Shown one piece after another: positions 17,470 through 24,387 of a DNA stretch of 64,000 bases. The stretch lies in assembly GCA_030681895.1 (NCBI GenBank), contig JAUXRI010000270.1:62001-126000 (forward strand), given 5' to 3'. The stretch comes from Myxococcales bacterium. GTDB lineage: Bacteria; Myxococcota; Myxococcia; Myxococcales; Myxococcaceae. The stretch's first letter is position 1. Each line of letters begins with the position of its first letter. Below the pieces are notes generated by a model. That model saw only the letters and a list, made by a program, of their open reading frames with translations. It did no database searches and was not told where the DNA came from. Position numbers and translations under genes: made by a program.

Positions 17470-18350
17470 GCACCGGGCACCGCACCGACGTGGTGCTCGC
17501 AGCTGACGGCACGCCCATCTCGTTTCACACGCACCGCGACTCGGGCGGCTCGACGGTGCTGCTCACCAACGGCATCGGAACGACGGCGAACTTCTGGCGC
17601 TTCCTCTCCGACGACCTGGTGGTCGACCACACCGTCGTGCACTGGGACTATCGCGGCCACGGCCAGACGCCGGTGTCGGTCTCGGGGGACTACAGGCTCC
17701 GCACGCTCGCAGACGACCTCGCGCGCGTGACGCGCAGGGTGATGGAGCGCGATGGCCGGCCGCCTGTACACGTCGCCTTCTCGATGGGCGTCGCGGTGCT
17801 GCTCGAGCTGTACAGGAATCACCCGGAGTTGGTTCGCGCGATGGCGCTCGTTGCAGGTGCTCCCGATGCGCCGGGCGCGGGCACGTGGCTGTTCCGCGTT
17901 CCCGGGAGCCTCGCCGCGCTGCGAACGGCCGTCGCGCTGACGACCCCGGTCGTTCCTCTCGTCGCGCCGGTCGTGAAGGCGTTCTTGCGCTCCCGTCTGC
18001 CGTACTCGCTTGGGCGAATGGCCGGCGTGCTTCAAGCAGGCGCGTCACGTCACGACATCGACGAGTTCCTCGAAGGCGTGGCCTCGATGGATCCACGCGC
18101 CTACTGGCAGACGCTGCGCGGCCTGCTCGGCGCGAGCGGCTCTGACGTGCTGCCGATGGTGAAGGTGCCCACGCTCATCATCGCCGCGAAGCAGGACATG
18201 CTCATGCCGGTCGAGCAGCTCGAGACGATGCGGCGCGGGCTGCCGCACGCGACGTTCGTGCTGATCGATCAGGCCGGTCACGCCGGGCTCATCGAGAAGG
18301 GGCCCGAGATGGCAGCGGCCGTTCGCGAGCTGCTCGGCTCGCTGCCCTGA
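17466..18350 (+). CDS. Alpha/beta hydrolase
   Basis: 294 aa. Core alpha/beta hydrolase fold: TVLLTNGIGTTANFWRFLSDDL (oxyanion HG-like loop reads NGIG), VVHWDYRGHGQTP, nucleophile elbow HVAFSMGVAVLLEL with Ser in AFSMG (first Gly of GxSxG replaced by Ala), acid region PTLIIAAKQDMLMPVEQ and catalytic His in DQAGHAGLI. No signal peptide, so cytoplasmic. The substrate cannot be deduced; esterase, lactonase and haloperoxidase-like members share this pattern. It is co-transcribed with the upstream lipoprotein (4-bp overlap) and convergent with dihydroorotase across a 500-bp gap. Confidence 0.88.
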   Translation: MSTGHRTDVVLAADGTPISFHTHRDSGGSTVLLTNGIGTTANFWRFLSDDLVVDHTVVHWDYRGHGQTPVSVSGDYRLRTLADDLARVTRRVMERDGRPPVHVAFSMGVAVLLELYRNHPELVRAMALVAGAPDAPGAGTWLFRVPGSLAALRTAVALTTPVVPLVAPVVKAFLRSRLPYSLGRMAGVLQAGASRHDIDEFLEGVASMDPRAYWQTLRGLLGASGSDVLPMVKVPTLIIAAKQDMLMPVEQLETMRRGLPHATFVLIDQAGHAGLIEKGPEMAAAVRELLGSLP

Positions 18351-18459
18351 CGAGAGCCTGCCCACGAGCGTCGACCAGATCAGGTGGTCTCGTTCGCGGC
18401 TTGCCGAACTCGAGACGCGTAACCCCCAGGCACTGGCGCTCGCTGCGCTGGGCGCCCGA

Positions 18460-18510
18460 ATCGAGTCTGAAGATATGAACAGCCTGTGTGCTTTTCTTCA
18501 GACTCGATGT
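18460..18510 (+). repeat. Hairpin repeat R1 (cgagtctgaaga / tcttcagactcg)
   Basis: Perfect 12-bp arms at 18462-18473 and 18495-18506 around a 21-nt loop containing gcctgtgtgctttt. Near-identical to the hairpin at 58345-58395 and related to the cores at 56447-56491, 56615-56784 and 57104-57148. It sits between convergent genes, so it could act as a bidirectional terminator. The 5' flank (caggcactggc) is also shared with the 58.3-kb copy. Confidence 0.85.
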
Positions 18511-18580
18511 GGCCACGAGGCGGTCACGGCGGCTTCTCGTACTCGCCGAGACTCTGTCGCTGACGGCGTCGCACGCCCGA
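18507..18580 (-). pseudogene. 3'-end relic of a metallo-beta-lactamase-fold gene
   Basis: Immediately beyond hairpin R1, about 42 bp match the 3' end of the intact MBL gene at 58.4 kb with about four mismatches. The minus strand reads LGEYEKPP-stop (stop at 18524), against LGEYAKAP-stop there. Upstream codons lose similarity quickly. Hairpin and gene tail therefore moved or were duplicated as a block and the gene body has been lost here. Confidence 0.6.
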
Positions 18581-18641
18581 AATCACCTGCGTGGCCGGGG
18601 GCGCGACAACCACGACGCTGAGCTGGAGACGGTGCACTCCC

Positions 18642-18812
18642 TCACGACACCTGCGCCGCGTCGAGTCGGGCCTGACGTCGGCGCGCGCTGAAAGGCATGT
18701 CGCGCGGCCTCGCGCCGGCGCGGATCTCGCTCAGCATCAACACGGCCTCCTTCGACGCGTCCTCCCAGTCCCGGCCGAGGCCCGACCTGTTCGGCGCGTG
18801 CTGTCGTGATGA
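18642..18812 (-). other. Coding-like fragment, unrecognised
   Basis: The minus strand carries an open stretch reading GRDWEDASKEAVLMLSEIRA and ending RLDAAQVS-stop at 18642. It has strongly G/C-biased third codon positions but no start codon before an upstream stop. It looks like the C-terminal piece of a decayed gene. I do not recognise the family. The rest of the 18351-18852 gap shows nothing beyond the R1 repeat and the MBL relic. Confidence 0.3.
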
Positions 18813-18852
18813 AGAAGCGCTCGACGCTCAAGGTTCCGGCCGAACGCAACGG

Positions 18853-20136
18853 CTACCGCTGCGCGACACCGTCGACGACCACCGCGCCGCCGTTGAACAC
18901 GGTGTGCCGCACCTTCCCGCGCAGCGTCTTGCCCGCGTACGGCGTGTTGCGGCTCTTGCTCGCGAGCTGCTCGGGCACCACGGTCCACGTCGCGTTCACG
19001 TCGAACACGGTGAGGTTGGCAGGGCTCGACACCTCGATGGCGCGCCCATGCCGCTCACTCACCCTCGCGATGGCGGCGGGCTTCCATGAGAGCGCGGCGA
19101 CGATGTCCTGCAGCGGCATGTCGAGCTCGGTGAGCGCGAGGGCGAGCGCCGTCTCGAGGCCCAGCATGCCGGGAGGTGCCTCGGCGAGCGGCAGCTGCTT
19201 CTGCGCAGCGCTGTGGGGCGCGTGATCGGTCGCGATGGCGTCGATGGTGCCGTCAGCGAGGCCGGCCTTGATGGCGGCGATGTCGGCGGGCGTGCGCAGC
19301 GGCGGGTTGACCTTGAAGAGCGGGTCTTTCGACGCGAGCAGCTCATCCGTGAGCGCGAAGTGGTGCGTGGTGGCCTCTGCGGTGATGGGCAGCCCCTCGG
19401 CCTTCGCTGCGCGCACCATCGCGACGCTCTTCGCCGTGGACAGATGCAGGAAGTGCATCGGAGCTCCGGTGAGGCGCACCAGCTCGAGGTCGCGGTGCAC
19501 CATCAACTCTTCGGCGATGGACGGCCAGCCGGGCAGGCCGAGGCGGCAACAGCACGCGCCTTCATGCATCACGGCGCCGGCGGTGAGGCTGGCCACTTCA
19601 CAGTGCTGCGCGAGCACGATGCCCAGGGGCTTCGCCGCTTCGAGCGCCCGTCGCATCAGCCCTGCGTTCTGCACGCCTGAGCCATCGTCGGTGAAGAGGT
19701 GCACACCGGCGCGTGAGAGCGCCTCGTACGGAGCCAGCGCTTCACCCGCGCGCGCCAGCGTGATGCAGCCCGACGGAATGACCTCGCACAGCCCGGCGCG
19801 GACACCCTGCGCGCGAACGAACTCGACGGTGGAGACGTTGTCCTGCGGCGGCGTGGTGTTGGGCATCGCGACGACGGCGGTGAAGCCTCCCAGCGCGGCG
19901 CCGCGGCTGCCGGTCTCGATGGTCTCGGCCTCTTCTTTCCCCGGCTCGCGCAGGTGCACGTGCAGGTCGACGAAGCCCGGGCTCACGTGACAGCCAGTGG
20001 CGTCCAGCTCGCGCGCGTCCGTGCGGGGCAACGAGGGCCCGACCGCGGTGATGCGCCCGTCTTCGATCGCGACGTCGGAGCGGCGCGTTCCGTGTTGGTC
20101 GAGCAGGGTGCCGTTTCGAATGATCAACCGGGTCAT
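18853..20136 (-). CDS. pyrC: Dihydroorotase
   Basis: 427 aa from the ATG at 20136 (MTRLIIRNG); an ATG eight codons upstream is less likely. Amidohydrolase fold: GFVDLHVHLREPG carries the HxH metal pair and the substrate Arg, GGFTAVVAMPNTTPP follows, then metal His residues in HCEVA and HFLHLST, and the catalytic Asp in ATDHAPHS. It converts carbamoyl-aspartate to dihydroorotate, step three of pyrimidine synthesis. The length and LREPG motif fit class I dihydroorotase rather than allantoinase, though the latter is similar. No pyrB neighbour is present in the window. Confidence 0.92.
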   Translation of the reverse strand: MTRLIIRNGTLLDQHGTRRSDVAIEDGRITAVGPSLPRTDARELDATGCHVSPGFVDLHVHLREPGKEEAETIETGSRGAALGGFTAVVAMPNTTPPQDNVSTVEFVRAQGVRAGLCEVIPSGCITLARAGEALAPYEALSRAGVHLFTDDGSGVQNAGLMRRALEAAKPLGIVLAQHCEVASLTAGAVMHEGACCCRLGLPGWPSIAEELMVHRDLELVRLTGAPMHFLHLSTAKSVAMVRAAKAEGLPITAEATTHHFALTDELLASKDPLFKVNPPLRTPADIAAIKAGLADGTIDAIATDHAPHSAAQKQLPLAEAPPGMLGLETALALALTELDMPLQDIVAALSWKPAAIARVSERHGRAIEVSSPANLTVFDVNATWTVVPEQLASKSRNTPYAGKTLRGKVRHTVFNGGAVVVDGVAQR

Positions 20137-20202
20137 CGGCTGGTGTCTGGCAGACTTCACGGACGACGCCCAGTAGCGCTGAAGGGCTACGCTCGCGCGC
20201 CT

Positions 20203-21540
20203 ATGAGCACGACTGACTCACTCGACTCCGGCCAGACGATTCCGCGCGCGCCGGGTCCGACGTCGGTCGTCGACGTCCCACCGCAAGGAGCCGCCCGCTA
20301 CGAGACCATCGGCACGCTCGGCGAAGGCGGCATGGGCCGGGTGCTCGAAGCCGTGGACAAGCAGTTCAGCCGCGTGGTGGCCATCAAGGAGCTGCGCGGC
20401 ACGGGCGGTGACGCGGCCCGACTGCACGCCGAGGCGATGGTGACGGGCAACCTCGAGCACCCGGGCATTCCTCCCGTCTACGAGCGTGGGCTGCGGGCCG
20501 ACGGCACGCCCTGGTACGCGATGCGACGGGTGCGGGGCCGGTCGCTCGAGGCAGCGCTGCGGGAAGGGCAGGGCGTCATCGGCCGCATGGCGTTGTTGGG
20601 CGCGGTGACACGCGCAGCCCAGACGCTCGGCTTCGCGCACGAGAAGGGCGTCGTGCACCGTGACGTGAAGCCCGAGAACATCATGGTGGGCACGCATGGA
20701 GAGGTCTTCGTCGTCGACTGGGGCCTCGCGCGCTCGGGGCACCTCGCCGAGAGCAGCACGTCGAACCCCCATGACTCGGGGAGCGGCTCGAGCATGCGCA
20801 CCGTCGCTGGCGCCGTGATGGGCACGCCGGCGTACATGGCACCGGAGCAGGCACGCGGCGACGGGCAGATGGTGGACGCGCGCACCGACGTGTTCGCGCT
20901 CGGCGCGGTGCTCTATCGCCTGCTGACGGGGCGGGCGCCGTACGAGGCCGACTCGATGGCGAAGGCGGTGGAGCACGCGGTGCGCTGCGACTTCCCGTCG
21001 GTCGATGGCCTGGCGAAAGAGGCGCCCGCGCCGCTGCGAGACATCTGCAAGAAGGCGATGTCGTCTCGGCCTGAGGACCGGTTCCCGACGGCGCAGCACC
21101 TCGCCGATGCCCTCGAGGCGTTCGCCTCTGGCGCCGTGTCACGCGCGTATGAGCAGACCGCTGGGCGCACGGCGGTGGTGGCGCTCGGCTTCGGGCTGAT
21201 CGCGACGGTGATGGGGCTCCAGGGCATCGTGCGGCTCTCCGAGAGCAGGTACCTCGTGGGCCCGCATCTCTTCATCGGCCTCACGTTCTTCGCCATCTCG
21301 ATGTGGTTGGCGTGGCTCGAGGGGCGGACCAACGGCAGGTTGGGGTTGGCTCCGATGGGGTACGGGATGGCGGCGTGCATCTTCATCACGGGCTTCATCG
21401 CCGTGGGGTTCGCGATGGTGACGAAGGCGGACCCGCTCGAGGCAGCGAAGCAGGCGGGCGTCGCGCTGGCTCTCGATGGGCTGTTCACGGCGACGGCGCT
21501 GGGGGTGTGGGGCCTCGTGATGTTCAAGCGGGCGCGGTGA
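20203..21540 (+). CDS. Membrane Ser/Thr protein kinase (Hanks type)
   Basis: 445 aa from the ATG at 20203. Kinase domain about residues 33-310: glycine loop GTLGEGGMGRV (38-48), VAIK with Lys62, catalytic loop HRDVKPEN (152-159), metal motif DWG (172-174, in place of DFG, as often in bacterial kinases), activation segment ending MAPEQAR (213 onward). A DSGSGSS-rich insertion sits in the activation loop. The C-terminal 130 residues hold four hydrophobic helices (about 325-345, 355-372, 383-405, 420-440), so the kinase faces the cytosol from the inner membrane with no large external sensor. Target unknown; such kinases are numerous in myxobacteria. Confidence 0.93.
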   Translation: MSTTDSLDSGQTIPRAPGPTSVVDVPPQGAARYETIGTLGEGGMGRVLEAVDKQFSRVVAIKELRGTGGDAARLHAEAMVTGNLEHPGIPPVYERGLRADGTPWYAMRRVRGRSLEAALREGQGVIGRMALLGAVTRAAQTLGFAHEKGVVHRDVKPENIMVGTHGEVFVVDWGLARSGHLAESSTSNPHDSGSGSSMRTVAGAVMGTPAYMAPEQARGDGQMVDARTDVFALGAVLYRLLTGRAPYEADSMAKAVEHAVRCDFPSVDGLAKEAPAPLRDICKKAMSSRPEDRFPTAQHLADALEAFASGAVSRAYEQTAGRTAVVALGFGLIATVMGLQGIVRLSESRYLVGPHLFIGLTFFAISMWLAWLEGRTNGRLGLAPMGYGMAACIFITGFIAVGFAMVTKADPLEAAKQAGVALALDGLFTATALGVWGLVMFKRAR

Positions 21541-21555
21541 CGACTGGCCCGAGCG

Positions 21556-22254
21556 TCACTTCCTCGCGGCGCGCGCGAAGTGATGGGCGAGGCGCTCGAC
21601 CACTGCGCGGTTCTCGGTCTCGGCCCCGCGAAGCTTGCTCACCTGCGCGCCCAGCTCGGTCACTTCTTTCCCCGCGGCCTCGAGCACGTCCTTGCCTTCG
21701 ATGAGCCACGTCGCGAACGCGTCGCCGGTCAGCTCGAGGTGAAACTGAAAGCCGTAGCTGTCGGCGAGCCGGAACGCCTGCTGCGTGTAGCGGTCGGTCG
21801 ACGCGAGCAGCGTGGAGCCCTCCACCGGCGTCCACGTGTCTTCGTGCCAGTGGGCGACGGTCGACTTCGGCTTGATGCCCTTCAGCACTGCGTCTTCCAG
21901 GCCCTGCTTCGTCCACCGCACCGGCGCGACGCCGACCTCGAAGCCGTTCTTTCCGCGGGTGACTTCGCTCCCGGCCGCCGCGGCGAGCAGCTGCGCGCCC
22001 AGACAGATGCCGAGGCACGGCCGGCCCAGCGCGAGGCGCTCGATGAGGAAGGCGAGCTCGGCGTTGAGGAACGGGTGCGCGCTGGTGTCGGCCACGCTCA
22101 TCGAGCCGCCGAGAATGACGACGAGCTCCGCGTCGAGGTCGTGGTGCTCGACGCCGCGGAACCGCTTGGTGAAGGAGAAGCCCTCGGCGCTCAGCGCAGG
22201 GCCGAACAGCCCCAGGTCTTCGTGTGCCTCGTGCTGCAAGATGACGGCGCGCAT
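21556..22254 (-). CDS. Class I glutamine amidotransferase-like protein
   Basis: 232 aa from the ATG at 22254 (MRAVILQHEAHEDLG); a GTG six codons upstream is possible. Class I GATase triad: nucleophile Cys in PCLGICLGAQLLA, and His/Glu in FQFHLEL. GGSMSVADTSAHPFL and TVAHWHEDTWTPVEGS match stand-alone GATases of the GuaA-like YfeJ type. These often release ammonia from glutamine or act on gamma-glutamyl compounds; the partner synthetase is not nearby. The C-terminal 40 residues are an extra helical tail. Convergent with the kinase gene. Confidence 0.88.
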   Translation of the reverse strand: MRAVILQHEAHEDLGLFGPALSAEGFSFTKRFRGVEHHDLDAELVVILGGSMSVADTSAHPFLNAELAFLIERLALGRPCLGICLGAQLLAAAAGSEVTRGKNGFEVGVAPVRWTKQGLEDAVLKGIKPKSTVAHWHEDTWTPVEGSTLLASTDRYTQQAFRLADSYGFQFHLELTGDAFATWLIEGKDVLEAAGKEVTELGAQVSKLRGAETENRAVVERLAHHFARAARK

Positions 22255-22355
22255 GGGCGGCGGACTCGACACGCATCGCCGAGCACGGTCAACCGTGTTT
22301 CATCCGCAGCGGAAGGTGTGCCGCCCTCGTTCCTGTCGGCGTAGGGTCGCGCGCA

Positions 22356-22904
22356 GTGGCGGCTCCTGAGAACCAGCGAATCATCTTTGCAGTGCAGGCC
22401 GAGGGGCTCTTGCGCGGGCTCGACCCGGACGTGACGGGCCGGCTGAAGACGCGCTTGAAAGAGGCGGGGCTCGACCCCGATGGCGCGCTTCCTCCCGGCT
22501 GGCCTGCGGAGCGGCTGAAGGTGTGGCTCGACATCGCCTCTGCGGAGATCTACCCGGACTTTCCCCTCGACGAGGCGCACCGCCGCATCGGCCGCCGCTT
22601 CCTCGATGGCTGGCAGCGCACGATGCTCGGCGCTGCATCGGCTCAGTTCCTCAAGGTGCTGGGCATGAAGCGCACGCTCGAGCGCCTGACGCGCGCGTTC
22701 CGCACGGGCGACAACTTCAGCGAGACGTCGGTCGACTTCCCTGAAGAGCGCGTGGGCGTGGTCACCATCCGCTCGCAGCAGCTGCCGCATTACATCGCGG
22801 GCATTCTCGACGGCGGGCTCGCGCTGATGAAGGTGAAGGGCAAGGTCACCATCGAGCCAGTGTCGGGTGAGACCATGACGTTCCGAGTCGAATGGGAGCC
22901 GTGA
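22356..22904 (+). CDS. DUF2378 (TIGR02265) family protein
   Basis: 182 aa from a GTG at 22356. Features of the myxobacterial DUF2378 family: N-terminal RIIFAVQAEGLLRGL, IYPDFPLDEAHRRIGRRFLDGW, then a C-terminal beta-rich segment with VGVVTIRSQQLPHYIAGILDGG. The family is largely confined to Cystobacterineae and present in many paralogues; its function is unknown, though the C-terminal part resembles HNOB/V4R-like ligand-binding folds. It ends 3 bp before the cyclase start, so the two are probably co-transcribed. Confidence 0.85.
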   Translation: MAAPENQRIIFAVQAEGLLRGLDPDVTGRLKTRLKEAGLDPDGALPPGWPAERLKVWLDIASAEIYPDFPLDEAHRRIGRRFLDGWQRTMLGAASAQFLKVLGMKRTLERLTRAFRTGDNFSETSVDFPEERVGVVTIRSQQLPHYIAGILDGGLALMKVKGKVTIEPVSGETMTFRVEWEP

Positions 22905-22906
22905 CC

Positions 22907-23575
22907 ATGTGGCGATGGCTGGCGGTGCTGCTGATCAGTGGCTGCGCGACGAGCGGCGGGGTGTCGTTTCAGAAGGCCAACCTCGACGTGGTGCTCGACG
23001 CACGCAACGCGGCCGACGACGCGAAGGACACGGCGACCGTCGCCGCGAAGGACGCCGAGCTGAAGGGCCGCATGGAGACGTGGGTCGTCTTCATCTCGGA
23101 CATGAGCGGCTTCTCGAAGCTGACGCGCGAGAAGGGCATCGCCTGGTTCCTCGCGCAGATTCGCCGCATGGAGCGCGTCGCGTTGCCGCTGTTGCAGAAG
23201 CACCAGTGCGAGCTGGTGAAGCAGTACGGAGACGACTTGTTCATCGTCTCGAAGGACCCGCAGAAGCTCGTCGCGTTCGCGCGGGAGTTCCTGGCGGCGC
23301 TCGAGGTCGAGAAGCAGCGCGGCAGCCCGCTGAACGTCTCCATCGGCATCGCGCAGGGTGAAGTGCTGCGCGTCGGGACCGACCTGTTCGGTGAGCCGGT
23401 GAATCGCGCGTCGAAGCTTGGGGAAGACATGGGCGAGGCCGAGGAGCTGCTGCTCGGCATCGAGGTGTTCGAGGCGCTGAGCCCCGAGCTGAAAGCAGGC
23501 TGCGTCGTTCAGCCTGAAGGCACGCGCGAGGCGAAGTTCCCGTTCGCGTTGTGCTCGAAGCCAGCGGCTCCCTGA
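22907..23575 (+). CDS. Class III adenylate cyclase domain protein with lipobox
   Basis: 222 aa. Start at MWRWLAVLLISGCATSGG, which gives a signal sequence with lipobox ISGC (Cys13). A class III cyclase homology domain follows: metal Asp65 in FISDMSGFS, Lys105 and Asp109 in LVKQYGDD, Asp159 in TDLFGEPVNRASK, Asn166. Lys105 and Asp159 are the ATP-type specificity pair. The transition-state Arg expected four residues after Asn166 is Lys170. A lipoprotein cyclase would put the domain outside the cytoplasm, away from ATP. The start may instead act as an uncleaved anchor, or the domain may be a sensor relic. It follows a DUF2378 gene directly. Confidence 0.82.
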   Translation: MWRWLAVLLISGCATSGGVSFQKANLDVVLDARNAADDAKDTATVAAKDAELKGRMETWVVFISDMSGFSKLTREKGIAWFLAQIRRMERVALPLLQKHQCELVKQYGDDLFIVSKDPQKLVAFAREFLAALEVEKQRGSPLNVSIGIAQGEVLRVGTDLFGEPVNRASKLGEDMGEAEELLLGIEVFEALSPELKAGCVVQPEGTREAKFPFALCSKPAAP

Positions 23576-23585
23576 GGAGCAGGCG

Positions 23586-24125
23586 ATGCGAATCGCCAGC
23601 TGGGTGGGGTTCTTCGTTCTCGCCGGGTGTGCGCGCGTCGCGGTCCGTGACGATGGGACGGCGACCAGCGCGCGGTGTCCGCGCCTCGGCGAACAGGCCC
23701 AGTGGATCGACCGCGTCGGAGGGGCGACGCTTCAGCAAGCGTGCCCCGCAGGTGACCGGTGCGAATCCGGCCCGTTCGTCTGCCGCTGCGAGGCGCCCAC
23801 TCGGCAGGCTCCTGGTGAGGCAGTGGGCGAAGGCGCCTCCAAAGCCTCGAGGAGCGAGGGGCCGGGTCGAATCTGCACCGCCCGCAGTCGATTCGAGCGG
23901 AGAGCTCGGGGTCGATTTCCAGGGGCTGTAAACCGGGTGACGCTTCTGCGGAAACAAGTCCACGTCACCGTGTGGTCGCTGTTCCGTCACTCCCTCGACC
24001 CGAACGGTCGAGTGAGTCACCGAAGGCGGCCGGATTCGTCGCGACGACCGTCACTCGAGGCTTCGGAGCGCCCTCAACCAGCCCTCGCGCTTCAGAGCCG
24101 CTGTTCCTCTTTCACGCGACCCTGA
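23586..24125 (+). CDS. Putative lipoprotein, C-terminal part doubtful
   Basis: Begins MRIASWVGFFVLAGCARVAV, a clear lipoprotein signal with lipobox LAGC, 10 bp after the cyclase stop, following a GAGGAG-like site. Residues 25-80 contain paired cysteines (TSARCPRL, QQACPAGDRCESG, FVCRCE) and good codon bias. After about residue 80 the third-position G/C bias falls and the sequence becomes Arg/Ser-rich, and the frame finally overlaps the end of the chorismate mutase gene by 14 bp. The 3' half is therefore probably non-native, from a frameshift or deletion. The stretch to 24111 holds nothing else recognised. Confidence 0.45.
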   Translation: MRIASWVGFFVLAGCARVAVRDDGTATSARCPRLGEQAQWIDRVGGATLQQACPAGDRCESGPFVCRCEAPTRQAPGEAVGEGASKASRSEGPGRICTARSRFERRARGRFPGAVNRVTLLRKQVHVTVWSLFRHSLDPNGRVSHRRRPDSSRRPSLEASERPQPALALQSRCSSFTRP

Positions 24126-24387
24126 CGAGTGACTTCCCGATGATGGTCGCCAGCACGGCGCGCGTCGCCTGCTCCTCGAGCCCGAGCGTCTTCGCCCGCG
24201 CGACGAGCATCTCGACGTGCTCCGCCTCGCGCTGCGGATCGGTGAGCGGCAGGCCTTCACTTCGCTTCCATGCCCAGAGCGTCTCGACGACCCTCGCGCG
24301 CTCTGCCAGCACCGCCAGGAGCCGCTCATCGATGGCGTCCAGTGTGGCCCGCGTCGCCGTCAGCCGACTCCGTTGCGCGTCGTTCAT
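24112..24387 (-). CDS. Chorismate mutase, AroQ class
   Basis: 91 aa all-helical protein. TLDAIDERLLAVLAERARVVETLWAWKRSEG is the AroQ helix 1 with conserved ID..LL..L..R pattern and a lysine in WKR; LTDPQREAEHVEML follows as the second helix opening, and the third helix is VLATIIGKSLVRVA. Length equals single-domain AroQ enzymes. It would convert chorismate to prephenate for Phe/Tyr synthesis. No signal peptide, so cytoplasmic. Its ATG overlaps the stop of the upstream U32 gene by 4 bp, an unexpected partner for an aromatic amino acid enzyme. Confidence 0.85.
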   Translation of the reverse strand: MNDAQRSRLTATRATLDAIDERLLAVLAERARVVETLWAWKRSEGLPLTDPQREAEHVEMLVARAKTLGLEEQATRAVLATIIGKSLVRVA

